From Verpa conica (lineage: Eukaryota > Ascomycota > Pezizomycetes > Pezizales > Morchellaceae), in contig JAUFSD010000004.1 in NCBI GenBank assembly GCA_033030425.1, positions 1,426,001 through 1,490,000 of the forward strand: a stretch of DNA of 64,000 nt. Direction: 5' to 3'. The notes under the pieces were generated by a model. That model was not told the origin of the DNA. It worked only from the letters and a program-made list of their open reading frames with translations, and searched no databases. Each line of letters begins with the position of its first letter. Position 1 is the stretch's first letter. Positions 36,471-49,089 of the stretch are shown piece after piece. The position numbers and the translations under genes were made by a program.

Positions 36471-38650
36471 TTTCTCGGATTTGGTTTTTTTTTTTCCTTT
36501 GGTTTCTGGGTTTTTTTTGGAGAACGGGTTGGTTTCTTGGTTTTCCTTGGTTCCTATCTGCTTTTCTACTCGGGACATTGGCGGGGTGTGGGTGGATGTA
36601 TAGCTTCGGGATTTTTGTGGGTTTAATCTCTTTTAACTGGTTAGGTGTTTATTTGTTTTACTATGGCGGTTAGGAACTTTGTTTTGGTAGGGACTAGGTC
36701 CTGCAGATCTTTTTGTATTCGGTTTTTTTTTTTTTTTTTTACATCATACCCTTCCTTTCATTCCCTTTATGAGTTTGGCGATCTGTTTGTGTTTCGGCAG
36801 GTGCTCTTTGCATTTGGGTTCGGGTATCGATTCTTGCGTTGGTTTTTTGTTTTTGTTTTTGTTTGGGGTCTTTTTCTCTCGGGGTCTGTTCGGTCTTGTT
36901 TGGGAAACGTCTTTCACGTTCTATGGTTCTTTTTTGGGGGATGGTGGGCCTCATCGGATTTTATGCTTCTCTTGCGCATCTTTACGGATATGTTTGGGGA
37001 AATGGTGCTCGGATTGGGTTGATCTTTTTTTTTCTGTTCTGCCATATGCCTTGGCATGGAGAAGGTATTTTATTTCTTGCGAATACCTTTCTTCATTAAT
37101 GGTAGGCTTTTCTTTTCTTCGATATTTTGGCTTCGAAAACCCCCTCTAAAAAACTCCTTCACTATCGGTATTTATTGATATTTCTGATTCCTGTCTTTCC
37201 GTTTGGAGGACAAGAGTCTTTTTCTGACACATAGCTTCTTGTTATATCCCCCTACATCCTGTTGTTTTATATACTTCTGTAACCTATATCTTAGGTTTTT
37301 CTTTGGTTCTAAGCTGTTCATAAACTGTCGTTTCATTTTTCTTCTATACTCTTGCGGGATGGTTTGTTTGGACCAACGCATTGGCACGTCGACTGATCAA
37401 TTTTTTCTTATGTAAATGGAGACCCTTTTCAACCAAGGGTTGGTAGGGTGGTGGATGGTGATGAGGTGACGAGGTGGTGGTGATGGGATAGGCGATTGGC
37501 AAGGGGCCGAGTGAATGGTAGAGGCTTGGGGATGCTTGTGGGGGGAGGTGATCTAGGAGTGTGATTATGATAATACACTGCCTATAGAAATACCGGGTGG
37601 AGATCTTAGAGAGGATGTTTATACTTTGCGGTGTATACACTTTTTGACTTCTCTACCTAAATTTACTTTAGAAATCTACGTTAGCTATCATTTTTGTCTT
37701 TTACATTATTATTATTATTATTATCGTTTTTTCCCTATTACGGCCATATTCTTATGATGTTTTCTTTCATCTACATATACTATGCGGGAGTATTAAGAAC
37801 TCTATCACTTTTTGTAGTATTGGGACGGCTAACGGGTCGCTGGGTGACCTGGCGTAGATATATTTTCTTTGGTTTGAAACCAGTTTTTTTTCCCAGCCCC
37901 TTTTTTCTTTGGTTTTGTATTCTACATCATTATCCTTACAAAATCCACTTCTTCCGGAAATAGTCTTAGCAGTGTCTATAATGTTAATGGTAATCAATAA
38001 TTTAAATTAATAGACAGTCGTAATGATGTACAAAGGTTACTTGTTTCAATCTCGCACTTCGTTTCGGACAATTTCCTGGGTGTTCCCTGATAAGTCAAAA
38101 GGTCGCCTCTTTACCTCATATCGGGACTTCACGGGATGTTGGGGGGAGTCTCTTTCGCTTGGTACTCTATTATACTAATCCCGGCCCCCTCTCGGTTTAC
38201 GATAAAGACTCGACAATTAGTTACATCATGTGTACTCTTTTTATCCCCCCCGCGAACGATAAGGCCTCGGTGCTATAATTTCCTTGTTTGCCCCGGTTGT
38301 TCAGGCAACCGTAGGCTGTACAATCCATGGTCATGTCAAACCCAGCTTGCTAAGTAAGGCATCCCATTCAAATTAACGGGAAGGAAGGAGGGACAAAAAA
38401 ATTAAGTGGGGTTCTTGTTACCTTAAACGCCTGAATCGGGGATGGGGGGGGAATCTCCTAGCTGGTCACCGGGAAAGGGATGGGGGGGGGTAATCGAAAC
38501 ATGATGAACTAGGCTGGACTGGTTTGAGGAAGGGGTAGACAATGATTGCTGGTGCCATTTTTTTTTTTTTTGTTTTGGTTGTCCTTTTGGAAGGAGGTCC
38601 CGTGGTGTGTGATTTTATCCCGACATCCCCGCGGCCGTATATAGCGTAGG
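36471..38650. other. G/T-rich downstream region
   Basis: Immediately after the stop codon the plus strand becomes very rich in T and G and poor in A and C for about 700 bp, including a T run at 36721-36740. It then turns T-rich to about 38.0 kb, with G runs near 38442-38490. The first part is probably the 3' untranslated region. Long open frames here are composition artefacts. Confidence 0.45.
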
Positions 38651-39231
38651 ATTTTCGCATTTTTTTTGTAAATCCACGGTTAAAATCATGAGTTTTAAAT
38701 CGGTCTTTAAAAAGTTAGAGTTTAACGACTATATATCTATAATTTGAAGCCCAATTCTCTATTTATCTCAACTATACTGCTCCCCCAGTACGCAGTTATT
38801 ATAAGTAGCTGTAGTCGCACTTCTTGATTCATTGGTAACCATTAGTCAGCCTAGCTTATGGGGGGGGACTATCATGGGTCTCATGACTATATCTAACAGC
38901 ACTATCCTAGGTTGACATTTGAGTAGAATATGCTATGTTACGTGTACGTTGTCCACTAGGTTCCTGCGGGTCACGGAGTTGTTTTATCTTACTACTAATG
39001 GCTTGGCGTAACTAGAGGTGTGATCACTTTCAGCTAATTGCTTCGCAAGTCACCACCTGGTAAGACTTTGATGACTGACTATTAAACATACTTATTTTAT
39101 ATATAGTTGCTATCTCCTGTGTAACCAAGGGCGCTTCTTAGATAAAATTGGTATAGGTTATCTACAAAAAATTATAAGTCAGTCGATCACCCGGTATTTA
39201 GATCATGGAGTGTCACTCGTAAAACTCATAG

Positions 39232-39283
39232 TAGACTTTACAGTGAGTAAATGAATGAATTAATCATAAATACATTAGACTTT
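39232..39283 (-). mobile_element. 36-bp retroposon-like micro-insertion, copy 2
   Basis: Insert 39240-39275 lies between direct repeats TAGACTTT (39232-39239 and 39276-39283). It shares a 27-bp identical block with copy 1 (39249-39275 versus 25289-25315), while all flanking sequence differs. Confidence 0.62.
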
Positions 39284-40165
39284 TCAATAAAATAGAGAAG
39301 GCAGGGGGAAGCTGTAGGACTTGCTCCAGAGAGTGTTCGTATGGCCTCTATGTATACGTATTCTACTTGTACCAGCACTATACCTATTCGATACCCATGA
39401 CACAACGGGCTCTAGGACGCGTACGCACACTCATAAATTACTGCCTGAGTTAATGGGGTGACTGCTTGGAACTACCAAATAGTCAGTAGGGTCTGAGAGC
39501 CTAAATTCCTATGCCACACCTCAAGACTAGGAACTATGACCGCATAGCAGAAGTATTGAATATCTATAACTTATTTCAGAGATAGATTCCGGTCAAATTC
39601 TTTGCACCAGCGAGTTATTAGGTGTGTTCAATCATCTCACTACCAATATAAAACTTAAAAATATTCAAATATATTCCTCTATAGTTTCGCAAGGTAGTCT
39701 ATTAAGAAACAGAGTTCCCTGATACTTTTTTTTCTGTCAGTAAGTAATTTTAGTAGTGCCCGTACTATTAGTCACTACCCCATTAGTTTTATACCTCTAG
39801 GATAGGTTGATTACTAGGTGGATTTTTTTGCCGCAACATACATTCGAAGTTTAAATAGATGTTATAAAGTAGACGTAATGTGAGGAGAAGTTGATTGAGA
39901 GATTGACATTATATCTTAGGGAGGGTTAAGCTATTCATTATGCCGCTATCACAACAACCCCATATGGTAATCTCTCCTAGAAGTGTTTGTCATAAAAATA
40001 GTCTTTAAGCATAATTAAGTAAATTATATTTCTAAGAAAAAATAAGTGTTGTATATCATCGCGTTGTGTATCTAGCTTCTATGTTATACAAACTTGTAAT
40101 TCTAGTAGGCTAATTAGTGGTACGAGGCTAATGACATCCCAAATATCTTAATATTACAAATATTT

Positions 40166-40232
40166 TAGAGCCTCTTGAAATACCTTATTTCTCCATGCAT
40201 TTATGGCTAATTCATCCATAGAGCGTCTTGGA
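40166..40232 (+). mobile_element. 39-bp retroposon-like micro-insertion, copy 3
   Basis: Insert 40180-40218 lies between imperfect 14-bp direct repeats (TAGAGCCTCTTGAA and TAGAGCGTCTTGGA, 12 of 14 identical). Its core CCATGCATTTATGGCT then AATTCATCC differs from copy 1 almost only by A/G and C/T transitions. Confidence 0.5.
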
Positions 40233-42124
40233 TAGATTTAAATACATTATATCCATAAAAGTAATTCATAGCGCTAATCTCTCAAACATAGCAGATACCC
40301 AGGGCCAAATTATCTTTAGACCAATCTGAGTATATAGATTCTTATCCCGAGGCTATAAAACCACAGCTTTTGCCCCTATAATACCACAAAATACCAACTA
40401 GCAGCTAAATATTAAGTAGGAATTTATGTTTTTCTACAATATGTGAATGCAAATAAGGCTGTTACCCGGACATATAAAATGTTCTATAATACATAAAGCT
40501 GATAGCTTTGAATTGCCCCTCATACTACTATCGGCCTGAATAGAACCGTTACTCTGGAGGTTGGGGGGAAATACGTTAAATTATGTTATATTTCACCCTA
40601 ACACTCGGCAGGCTCCTTATCGTGCTGTCATGTCCAATATTTAGGGGCCAGAGACTACCTTGCTGGATTATATTACCACGAGAGAGGTAGAGCCCTTCGA
40701 TAGAGAGACACTGACTTGTAATTAGGGAAGACATCTTGGTAGACTCAAAACTCGAGTATCTAATCTTTGTTATTGGTAATAGCTACTCTAATTACGCTTG
40801 GGCTATCCCTAGCTATAAAAATGATCTGCTACGAACAAAGTCAAAAACAAACGACAAAGTAATTGGGGGGAAAAAAGTAGTTTAGAATTACTAGGGGAGA
40901 GGGGGTACTGTAATTAGCGGTGCTTCTGGGTAGGTAATTCTAGAAGTGAGACTTTTGGTAAGATTCGGAGTACAACATCTTGGTGCCAGCACCTGAAATT
41001 ACCCTCACTCCAGAGGTTAGGGAACAGAATACCCTGTTAGTTAGCCACACTAACAGTTCGATAAAATGGTTATGATGTGTACTTCAGATAGTCTAGAGGG
41101 GGCAAGGAGGAAATCCTTCAATTACCTTAGAGTGTCATAGTTAATAATATAATATAGAAAACCTGTTCTCCCATAAACCGCCAACTGCCAACGAATCACC
41201 CGGTATTAGGCAATTACTAAAGGTATTCAACACTATGGGATTAATCAAGTAGCTTGGCACGAAGGAAAGTACAAAGAAATGTGCGAGAGGTGGGGTGTAT
41301 AAGGTGTCCTACGCGAGGAGAGATCTTTTGTTTGTACGAGTTTATATGTTTTGGGGTATTTATACAGTACGAACAAGAGGAGGTTGTTTATCTGTAGTAG
41401 TTAATCTACTATTACTCTCTCCATCCTACTCCTCCATTCCAGCCTCACGTCGTCTTCCTAGTCCTATGTAGTTGTGCTCGGTAGTACTACCCTTGAACAA
41501 AGCTACGGCCAAGTTGTGACACCAAGGTGAAGGTGCATTAAAAAATTAATTCAATCTATGGTATCTTATCGATATCTATTGCAAAATCCGCAAAGGCAAT
41601 TGCCGCTAAGACAGAACTATAGTGCCAAGTATGCCCATCCCCATCCATGCCAACAACACATTATACAAGCCGACATTTCAAAATGATGAACGGGCTAGTA
41701 CTTTCTATATTCATTAATATCACCAGTATTATAAGCCCCCCCCCATGCTTCCCGCCCTCCCAAAACTACGTTAACCGCAAGAGTCTATATAGCCCCCCAC
41801 AGCTTGCGCAAGGACCACCCGTTTTGGATTGAGGGCCTACGTTCTTTTGCTAGGACCTCCCCACCGACAACCCTGCCAAATTCCGTCCAATCCTAGCGGC
41901 GGTCAAATACCAACCAAGCGAAAACCGGAAATGTCGGTATAAAATGATCCTCATTTCCCAGGGCCTTTAGAGTGTAGTAATCTCGGGTATAGTACTTTTC
42001 TTCATGAAATCTCTTACAAGAAATAGTTTATATGATATATAAGTAACTGAATAGGGTCGGTATTGCAGGCCAAAGTTTGAAGTTAGGACAAACCCTTGCC
42101 GAGCCCCCCCACTAGGGTTCGAGA

Positions 42125-43298
42125 TCAAGAGGTATCCTCCTCTAGGGTAGCCATACCCCTAACACTATACCCGCGCTCTGGAGTCTCCGCCCATAGTTCA
42201 TAAGTCTTATCTCCAATCTTCCGGCCACATATTTTGTACGGCTGTTCGTGTGCCCGCACCCGGCCGGCCGCGATGGCCCGGCGGTCATTGTCAACATATT
42301 CATTTTTAGATGGCCAATAAAAAATTACTATAAAGAGGAGAAAAGTGAAAAAAAAGTACGTACCTGGTCAACATACATCGGTGCTAAACACTTGTAATCG
42401 AATTGTCTTACGCACAATTTCTTATCCTTACTTGTATCAAGGACATTGATGCGGAGGAGTTCAAGTAATAGAACGAGGGACATAGGGCCGTGACAAAGAA
42501 GTCCAGGATACTTCTCCTTAGATTGTGTAAATAGTGGGTCAAAGTGGATTTTATGTGCATTGAAGGTCAACGCTGAGAACCGGAACAGCAAGTGCTGGGT
42601 CGGTATGAAGCTCAATGAGAAATCCGGCGCATGTGGAGCTACAGTTTATTAGTCTAGCGTACCGTGCGTGCGGTCGGTGCGGGAGCGGAGAAGAAGATGA
42701 AGAAGGAGGTATTACGTTTCAACACCTTTGGAGTACTCTCCTTCTTCGAGCCCCTAAAAAATACCAAACACCTCCTCTCTACAATCGCCGCTTCCCCGTC
42801 CTCCAGGCTCTCCACCTCCATCTGTTGCTTCCCCGCCCACATTTTCCGTTCAAACCACACGAAAATTCTCTCTTGCTCGCTCCCAGCCACACCTCTCGTC
42901 TGCACATTTGACACAGACTCCTTCAATACTCCATGGTCCATAAGTTGCATCTTCTTCGTTGGGTGAAATTGCACAGACCCACCAGCCCACATTCGTCTCA
43001 CCCATTCTGACCCCGGCGATTGTTCTGCGTCTGAGCCGTCGGCTAGGAGTTGTGACTCTAGGAACTGGGGTGGGAAGTATACCATGTGGTGTCCGGGCGG
43101 GAGATCACCTGATAACGGGAGCTTTGGCGGCGGTGGCGGCGTCTTCAGATATGGTGAGAGGGAAAGACTCAGAAGGTATGAAGGCTGAGGGGATATAAAA
43201 TCATGAATAGGCGGGAATGCGCGGGAGTACATATGGTGACTACGAGTGATAATACCGGTAGGATACCGAGTGAGGGGACGGATGAAGGAGCCAAACAT
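42125..43298 (-). CDS. htd2: Htd2-type mitochondrial 3-hydroxyacyl-thioester dehydratase
   Basis: Three exons on the minus strand (42716..43298, 42364..42638, 42125..42241) encode 324 residues. Htd2 dehydrates 3-hydroxyacyl-ACP in mitochondrial type II fatty-acid synthesis, which supplies lipoic acid precursors. The N-terminus (MFGSFIRPLTRYPTGIITRSHH) is basic and acid-free, as in a mitochondrial presequence. The family marks are LPPGHHMVYFPP, SEWVRRMWAGGSVQFHP, the second hot-dog domain with LFRFSALTFNAHKIHFDP, HGPMSLVLLLELL and, in the last exon, YKICGRKIGDKTYELWAETPERGY. Introns are 77 and 122 bp with donors GTAATA and GTACGT. The gene lies at the edge of an AT-rich island. KNR4 lies upstream on the same strand. 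Confidence 0.93.
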
Positions 43299-44208
43299 TT
43301 TGAGATATTGCTTCTAAAGATGGATGAAGGAGACTTGGTGAACGATTCGATGTTATCAAATGCCGCGGGTGTTTAACTTGGCGGAAAGCTTAAGTAGGAG
43401 CCGCACGTCAGATCGGATTCACGGCGCGGGGGAGTAGCAAACACTTCATATAGCATCACTCGTGCCCTTATTACCGACATTGGCCCGGCGTATAGCCGTG
43501 CATACAAAAGAAATATTCACACAGGCCATAACAAGTTTATTAAAAACATCATAATCATTCACTGTTCATTCATACAATAAACTTCGTTCACAGAACTCCA
43601 CTACATAAAAATCAATTGACTTCCGCGTTACACTGTAAAGTCTTTTCTTTCGTCACCACAAAACCCCTTCCCAACTCCCGGCCAAAGAAAAGGAAATTTT
43701 TTGAAGTTACATGAAGAAATACCGTCCGAGAGAAAGAGCTCACCGACCAGCACGAGATAGAGAAGCGAAGAGAGAAAAGCCACAGATCAGAAGCAGATGT
43801 ATACAAAGTATTTATCGGAAGAGGGTATAAACGGGTACTAGGTTTCTCATATCAAACAGCAGCCAGCCCCCACAAACTTCATGCTAGCATAATAGAAAGA
43901 AACGTCGATACTAATAGCAGGTAATAGTGACAAGAGAAAAACAGGCAAATTCAAAGATGTAACCTTTGTAATTTGTACTATACCACCCAACAAAAGAAAA
44001 GAGACGTGAAGGGAGAAATTAAAAGACCATAAGTCCTAACCAGATTACCAAATAATTCCACCTTAGTCACTCACCCATATGCAATCCCCGCTTGGTATTT
44101 GATCAACATAGAAAAGTCGAGGGGGAGTAAAGGAAAAAAAAAGGGAAAACATTCGTAAGCTCTATAAGGGAAATTCCACGACTCCAGTTCCATGCTCACT
44201 CATTCAAA
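43299..44208. other. HTD2 upstream / KNR4 downstream spacer
   Basis: This region has to hold the HTD2 promoter and the KNR4 3' untranslated region. A-rich near 43900-44150. No conserved open frame. Confidence 0.4.
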
Positions 44209-45820
44209 TCAAGCCTCAATTTTTTTAACTGCCATTGGAGGCTGTGAGATCTCATCACCTGGGGACACCTTTTCGCCTAGAGCAATCTCTTCAAGTGCCC
44301 TGACTGTAGAAGATTTTTTGTCTTCTACTAGATCACCTAATAGATTATTGCTAGAATTGTTTCTGACTAGGTCATTCTCAAGTTTTGTGTGTACAGCGAC
44401 CGGTGCTGGTATCTCTTCGGCAACACTTCGTAGTGGTTTGGATTTCTTAGATGGTGGTTTGAGGTGGTTGTCCGACAAGGAGTTTTCCTCCTTTGATGGT
44501 CGTGTTAGACCACCTCGAGGGCCTCCGTTTGTCGAGCTAAATGAATTTGTCGGGGACATTGTGCCTCTAGGTGACCCTGGGACGGAGCCAGGTCTTGGAG
44601 GTGGTCCTCGGGAGAGGCGGCGTCTTCCGTACTTGCGTTCATTTCGTACTCGGAGGATGTCCATGTACCCTGGTTCGGATCTTGGAGCTCTTGGGTCTTT
44701 AAGTTTTAGATCTTGGGTCTCCTCATCCACGTACCAATGGGGGCTCTGCATATCATCTGCCACCATTGCTAGGAAGTGTGCCCATGACTTTGCAACAACA
44801 TATTTGCAGTCGTAATCCCGGCCAAAGAGGATCACCTGGCCCCATGTTCCATTCGGACCCGGTGCTAGATCGAGCGCAATGTTGTTACCACCCCAATCCC
44901 TTGCTACAGGGATCCAGCCTGGGTGAGCGTATACTTTCTGAATAGAACCTTCCGGCTGGCAGGTCTGGCGTGATTGGAGGTCCTGACGCCCAAGAGTAGC
45001 ACCATCTGGCTTAGAAGGGCCAGCTTCTCCAGTTGGAGGAGCTGATGCTGCTGGTGGTTTAGTCAAGTATTCACTCTCAACTACTCTCCAATTCTTCCAC
45101 TCATCTAGCATCTCCTCGCAGTCCAGTAACATTGACCCGAAAATAAGACCTGTAGGTGTTCCACCACGCTCTTGACCATCATGGATAAGTAATGATTCCC
45201 GTACTTCCATTGGTAGCGAACAGTCCAGACTGTATTCCAGTTCGTTGATATCGTTCACGGTAGCGGGTGTACAAATCTGGTCAAAAAGCTCGGGGTAGTT
45301 TTCTTCGCACCATCTGTCGATTCGGCTCCAGGTATGGCTTATTGGTGGGGGAGGGGGCATGCCGTCGGCACCAAAATCCTGCATTGCTATTCCTCCTCCA
45401 GGGGGTGCATCACCCGCAATCACAGAGGACCTCATCCCAGGGGTATAGGGAGAATTTGGACCATTTATGGATCCACCTGGTGAACGGGGGGAATAAACAC
45501 CTGGTGTCCCAGCAAGAGTGGCCGTAGAACGATTATCCTCATGGTAGGAGGACATGTTGAGATTCGTTTCTACTCCCGGTGATGAAACACCTTGTAGCGG
45601 GGGGTTACGACCAACTCCCCCTCCGCCATTCAGGGGCTGATGTGTGTTGGTCGCCAGCACTCGATAAGGAGAATCGTGATTTGCGTGCCTGTCGTTGGAG
45701 GTCATGGCATGCCAGAAGTTCCGGAACCCAGAGCCAAGCCTATATATTCAATGATGTCAATAGAAGCTCATAGGCAGCAGAATTCAATGCAGGTAGAACG
45801 TACCCTGAAGAAGAAGCCAT
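44209..45820 (-). CDS. knr4: Knr4/Smi1 homologue, regulator of 1,3-beta-glucan synthesis
   Basis: Two exons on the minus strand: a 17-nt first exon (45804..45820, MASSS plus a split Gly) and 44209..45739, giving 515 residues. Knr4/Smi1 couples cell-wall-integrity signalling to glucan synthesis. The N-terminal block GFRNFWHAMTSNDRHANHDSPYR is typical of the fungal family. A Gly/Pro/Ser-rich stretch follows, then the SUKH/Smi1-Knr4 domain at about residues 140-350 (HTWSRIDRWCEENYPELFDQI, LPMEVRESLLIHDGQE, GLIFGSMLLDCEEM, GWIPVARDWGGNNIALDLAPG, GQVILFGRDYDCKYVVAKSW). The C-terminal 150 residues are Ser/Pro/Lys-rich and disordered. Without the tiny first exon the frame would start at Met18. Upstream on the sense strand is a CT-rich leader with a (CT)n run at about 46157-46172. 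Confidence 0.95.
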
Positions 45821-47100
45821 GGTGATAAGTGAGGATGAATGGTGTGAAAATCTTCAGCACCTCTTGTAAGAAAAGGGGGACTTTTTGTTGTAGTGAAAAG
45901 GGAGGCAACGTCAAAAACACGTGGGTAGCAGCGTTGCAAACAAGGTCCAAATAGGAGACAAAGCACAGCGCGTAAAGTTACGCTCAGCGTGCACAGCCAA
46001 GCACCGAAGCAAAGCAACGAGAATCGAGTATGAGTGAATGCAGAACCACAGGTGACTACTTGTGCGAGGAAGATGTAAAAACAAGGGAAGAGTAGGAGAA
46101 GGGACGGGCAGGCTGAGGTTAAAAGTAGGAGGTGCGGATGAGGAACGGACTAAGCAGAGAGAGAGAGAGAGACAGCAGTACAAAAGACAGGAGACGGGAG
46201 GCAGCTGCAGCAAAAGGGATAAGAGAGAAAACGAAGAGATCAGACGTCGTCTTTCCTTTTCATGGCCCCGCTTACCTACACTCTCAGGTCCCTGTGAATC
46301 CCTTTTGGAAATTGAGAGGTGTCAAGGCTCCCTAGCAGCAGCAAAATAAAGTAAGGTCCACGGAGCCTTCGAGAACGGAAGGGGAATGAAGAAAAAAAAG
46401 AGCAGAATGGTTAGGTGGGAGGAATAAGGCGACAGGGGTAAATAAAACATGAAGCTATTCCACCAGCAAGTGCAACAACAAATATGAATATGCACCCACC
46501 TCCGTAGGCCCGCAGCCCCATTGCACACCTCCATCATATCCGCCTCCAGCTTCCCCTGTAACCTCCGAAGCTACATGTGCCCCCCCCCCCCCACTTTGTC
46601 ATCACCATCGCCGCTATCAAAACTACCTCTTTAGGCATTGCCCCTGGCACCTTTGTGTGTTCTTAACAGAGATTCACTACTGTATTGTGATGTGGCTGAG
46701 ATCTCTTGTGTAGATAGATACTGGCCTATCATGGCAAGAAAAATATACAGGATGCAGCAGAATAGGTCTTAACTCCTCCTCCTCTGCAACTATTTACACA
46801 CCCGTGTTTACACCTCATCACAACAACAATGGATGGGCTTGCAAGGAGGGCAAGTGTCAGGATTGCCAACTAGGGAAGTCGGGTGTACCAGCGCATCGGT
46901 GGCAGAATCTACTCTTGAGCGATTGGGCTTTGTTTCTCCTGCACAACCGTATCTAGAGCACATACACTACTGGCATGGTGCGTAGATCGTAAGGTCTCGC
47001 CGAACCCTATCTAGTAGTATCGTCAATACCGACCCGTTGAATCACTTGGCATGCCAGCTGCTTGTCACTACCACCACCTGTCTCCTTTCCGCAGCCACAA
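45821..47100. promoter_or_regulatory. KNR4 upstream region
   Basis: Read on the gene's strand this is pyrimidine-rich, with a CT dinucleotide run at about 46157-46172 and a C run near 46579-46592 on the plus strand. This is typical of a fungal leader/promoter. Open frames on both strands come from this composition. No other gene recognised. Confidence 0.4.
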
Positions 47101-48522
47101 GCAAGCGATAGCTATCTGCATCGCCAAGCTCTGCAATGTCTAAGAGAACGAATCTCGCTTCCAGTGCATGTACTCTAGAAGTACACGAGAATATTTTTGG
47201 GCTGAGGCACGCGGGTCAATATTTTTCCATTACTTAGACGCCGCCGGTCAAGCACGGTGAGCAGTTTTGGACTACGAATAGCTGCAGTGACGCAATTGGA
47301 ACATGACAGCCCATCTACATGCTCCTACACTGTGTTTCACGTAGCTGAAGTAGTATCGGTAGCATTATTACTATTAAACATTCTATTTTTCCTTATGTAC
47401 TTACGTAAATACAGATACATAGCAAGGGCTTACTCCATTTTGACTCGACAACTCAGGCGTAGGCGCTTACGTTATTAAACCACATTCCTAGATTTAGTTT
47501 AAGCTTATCCTTTGGCCGGAGGTGTCGTGAGATACCTATGTTTTTACCTATCTTATTTGTCGAATATTTTATAGTCGGTAGCCACGTTTTACTAGGTAAC
47601 CCTCGCATAGCCTTGCCTAGATTACCTACCCCGCAGTCTGCATTGAAGCGGTCACGTTCACATCTTCATATCATGTCCACTTCTCAGCCGTAGAACGCGC
47701 AGAATATGAGGTCTAACGTAGAACACAGTCATATAGAGTTTATCTAAAAGACTTGAGCACACACCTACTTTTCTTGAATATCACTGATTCCGAACCTTCA
47801 ATATCTTTACTTCTGGTCGCTTTATCACTTCACTATACATGCTACTAGGATTAAACCGTGGCACGGGCTCTATTATGGCTTGGCGCCCCTTGATAATCTT
47901 AAGGCTGAATTTCAATTTCATCTTCCCTATCATTTGGGTAATGTCTTATCTAGGCTAAAGTTTCCTCTTAGTAATTTACACTGGGTCTTTTTACTGTTTG
48001 CGCAGTATAGCAGCGGAGACTGCCGTTCTCGAAAGACAGAAGAAAAAACAAGTCTAAGTGTGGGGTTTTACTTATACCTTCCTCATAAGAGCCATTCTTG
48101 GATGGCTTACAGCGGATATAGTCTCTAAGAAGGCTGCTATCAGTACCTTTTCCATTACCACATATTGAGGAAGAACCACCCCCAAGAATGGAAAGACATA
48201 TAGGTAAGGGGATAGGCATGCTGTCTAGGAACTCGGATACTTTATGTGGCCTATATGTATGTTATTTTCAGAGGATAAGTATTTTGGGGTAGCTTTTGTG
48301 CATCAGCTTTGGTGTTGTGCAGAGTGGGGGTCAGCGGCGGTTATAATAAGGTTCCGCTTACGGTAGAGCTGGTTTTTTTTTTAAAAAATATTTCCGAAGT
48401 TTGGGGAGGTTTATGGCTTTATATAGAAAGCTACTAACTAAATTACCTATTTTGGAATTTTGTGGAGCCCTCGAACAAGGGGGGGGAACCAGATCATTAA
48501 TAATCACTCGGCCAAGTGTTTC

Positions 48523-48584
48523 TTTTGCTGTACTAGCCATGTACTTATGATTCATTCATTCATTCATTCATTCGTTTTGCTGTA
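48523..48584 (+). mobile_element. 34-bp retroposon-like micro-insertion, copy 4
   Basis: Insert 48537-48570 lies between perfect 14-bp direct repeats TTTTGCTGTACTAG (48523-48536 and 48571-48584). The insert starts CCATGTACTTATG and ends in four ATTC units plus G. This is the cleanest copy: core, tetranucleotide tail and a long exact target duplication. Confidence 0.7.
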
Positions 48585-49089
48585 CTAGAATGTTTTCTTG
48601 ATGCTTTGTCTTCTGAAAAAAAATATAGGGCAAGTGCGTGTGTATGCTGGGGGTCCCTGAATAGTACGTAAATAGTGCCCCTGATTATAGGGAGAGAGGA
48701 ATATAGGTTTGTCTCTTATGATTAATATGCACATCCTCTTGGATAATCTAGTAAAGAAATATTTGAAGGCAAGTCTATAGAGTCGGGGTGTCTTCGCTAT
48801 AGGCCTCTTGAAGGAAAATATGTATAAGAGGATTTGCACGTATTACCGGTCTCTCATATCCTAGGACTTATCCAGAAAATAAATTATATTGATGTAAACC
48901 AGCTCCCATAAATATCTGTAGGGTGAGATATAAACCGTAGGGAAATCTTAAGGATAGTCATACTGGAAAAGTGACAAGGTTTCTCTACCCTACTAGTTAT
49001 TTCTATGTTTTTAATCAACAAACTATAGATTTTTGAGTGCATCTCTGGCGTAGATTCGACGTCTTGGGCTGCCAATTTCTAAAAGTTGA

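Larger units (their letters stand above)
38651..42124. repeat. AT-rich, TpA-dense gene-empty island
   Basis: About 3.4 kb with very high TA content and almost no open frames, probably RIP-decayed repeats. It holds two of the four micro-insertions (39240-39275 and 40180-40218). The stretch 41166-41184 repeats 6855-6873. No gene or RNA recognised. The rightmost part should include the Htd2 3' untranslated region. Confidence 0.5.

Noticed and set aside
36645..37149. Phe/Leu/Gly-rich open frames that look like membrane proteins
   Set aside because: They come from T/G-rich low-complexity DNA, overlap in all frames and lack any conserved motif.
39240..40218. Terminal inverted repeats of a 1-kb DNA transposon
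   Set aside because: Each motif has its own direct repeats, and single copies with direct repeats exist at 25.3 and 48.5 kb.
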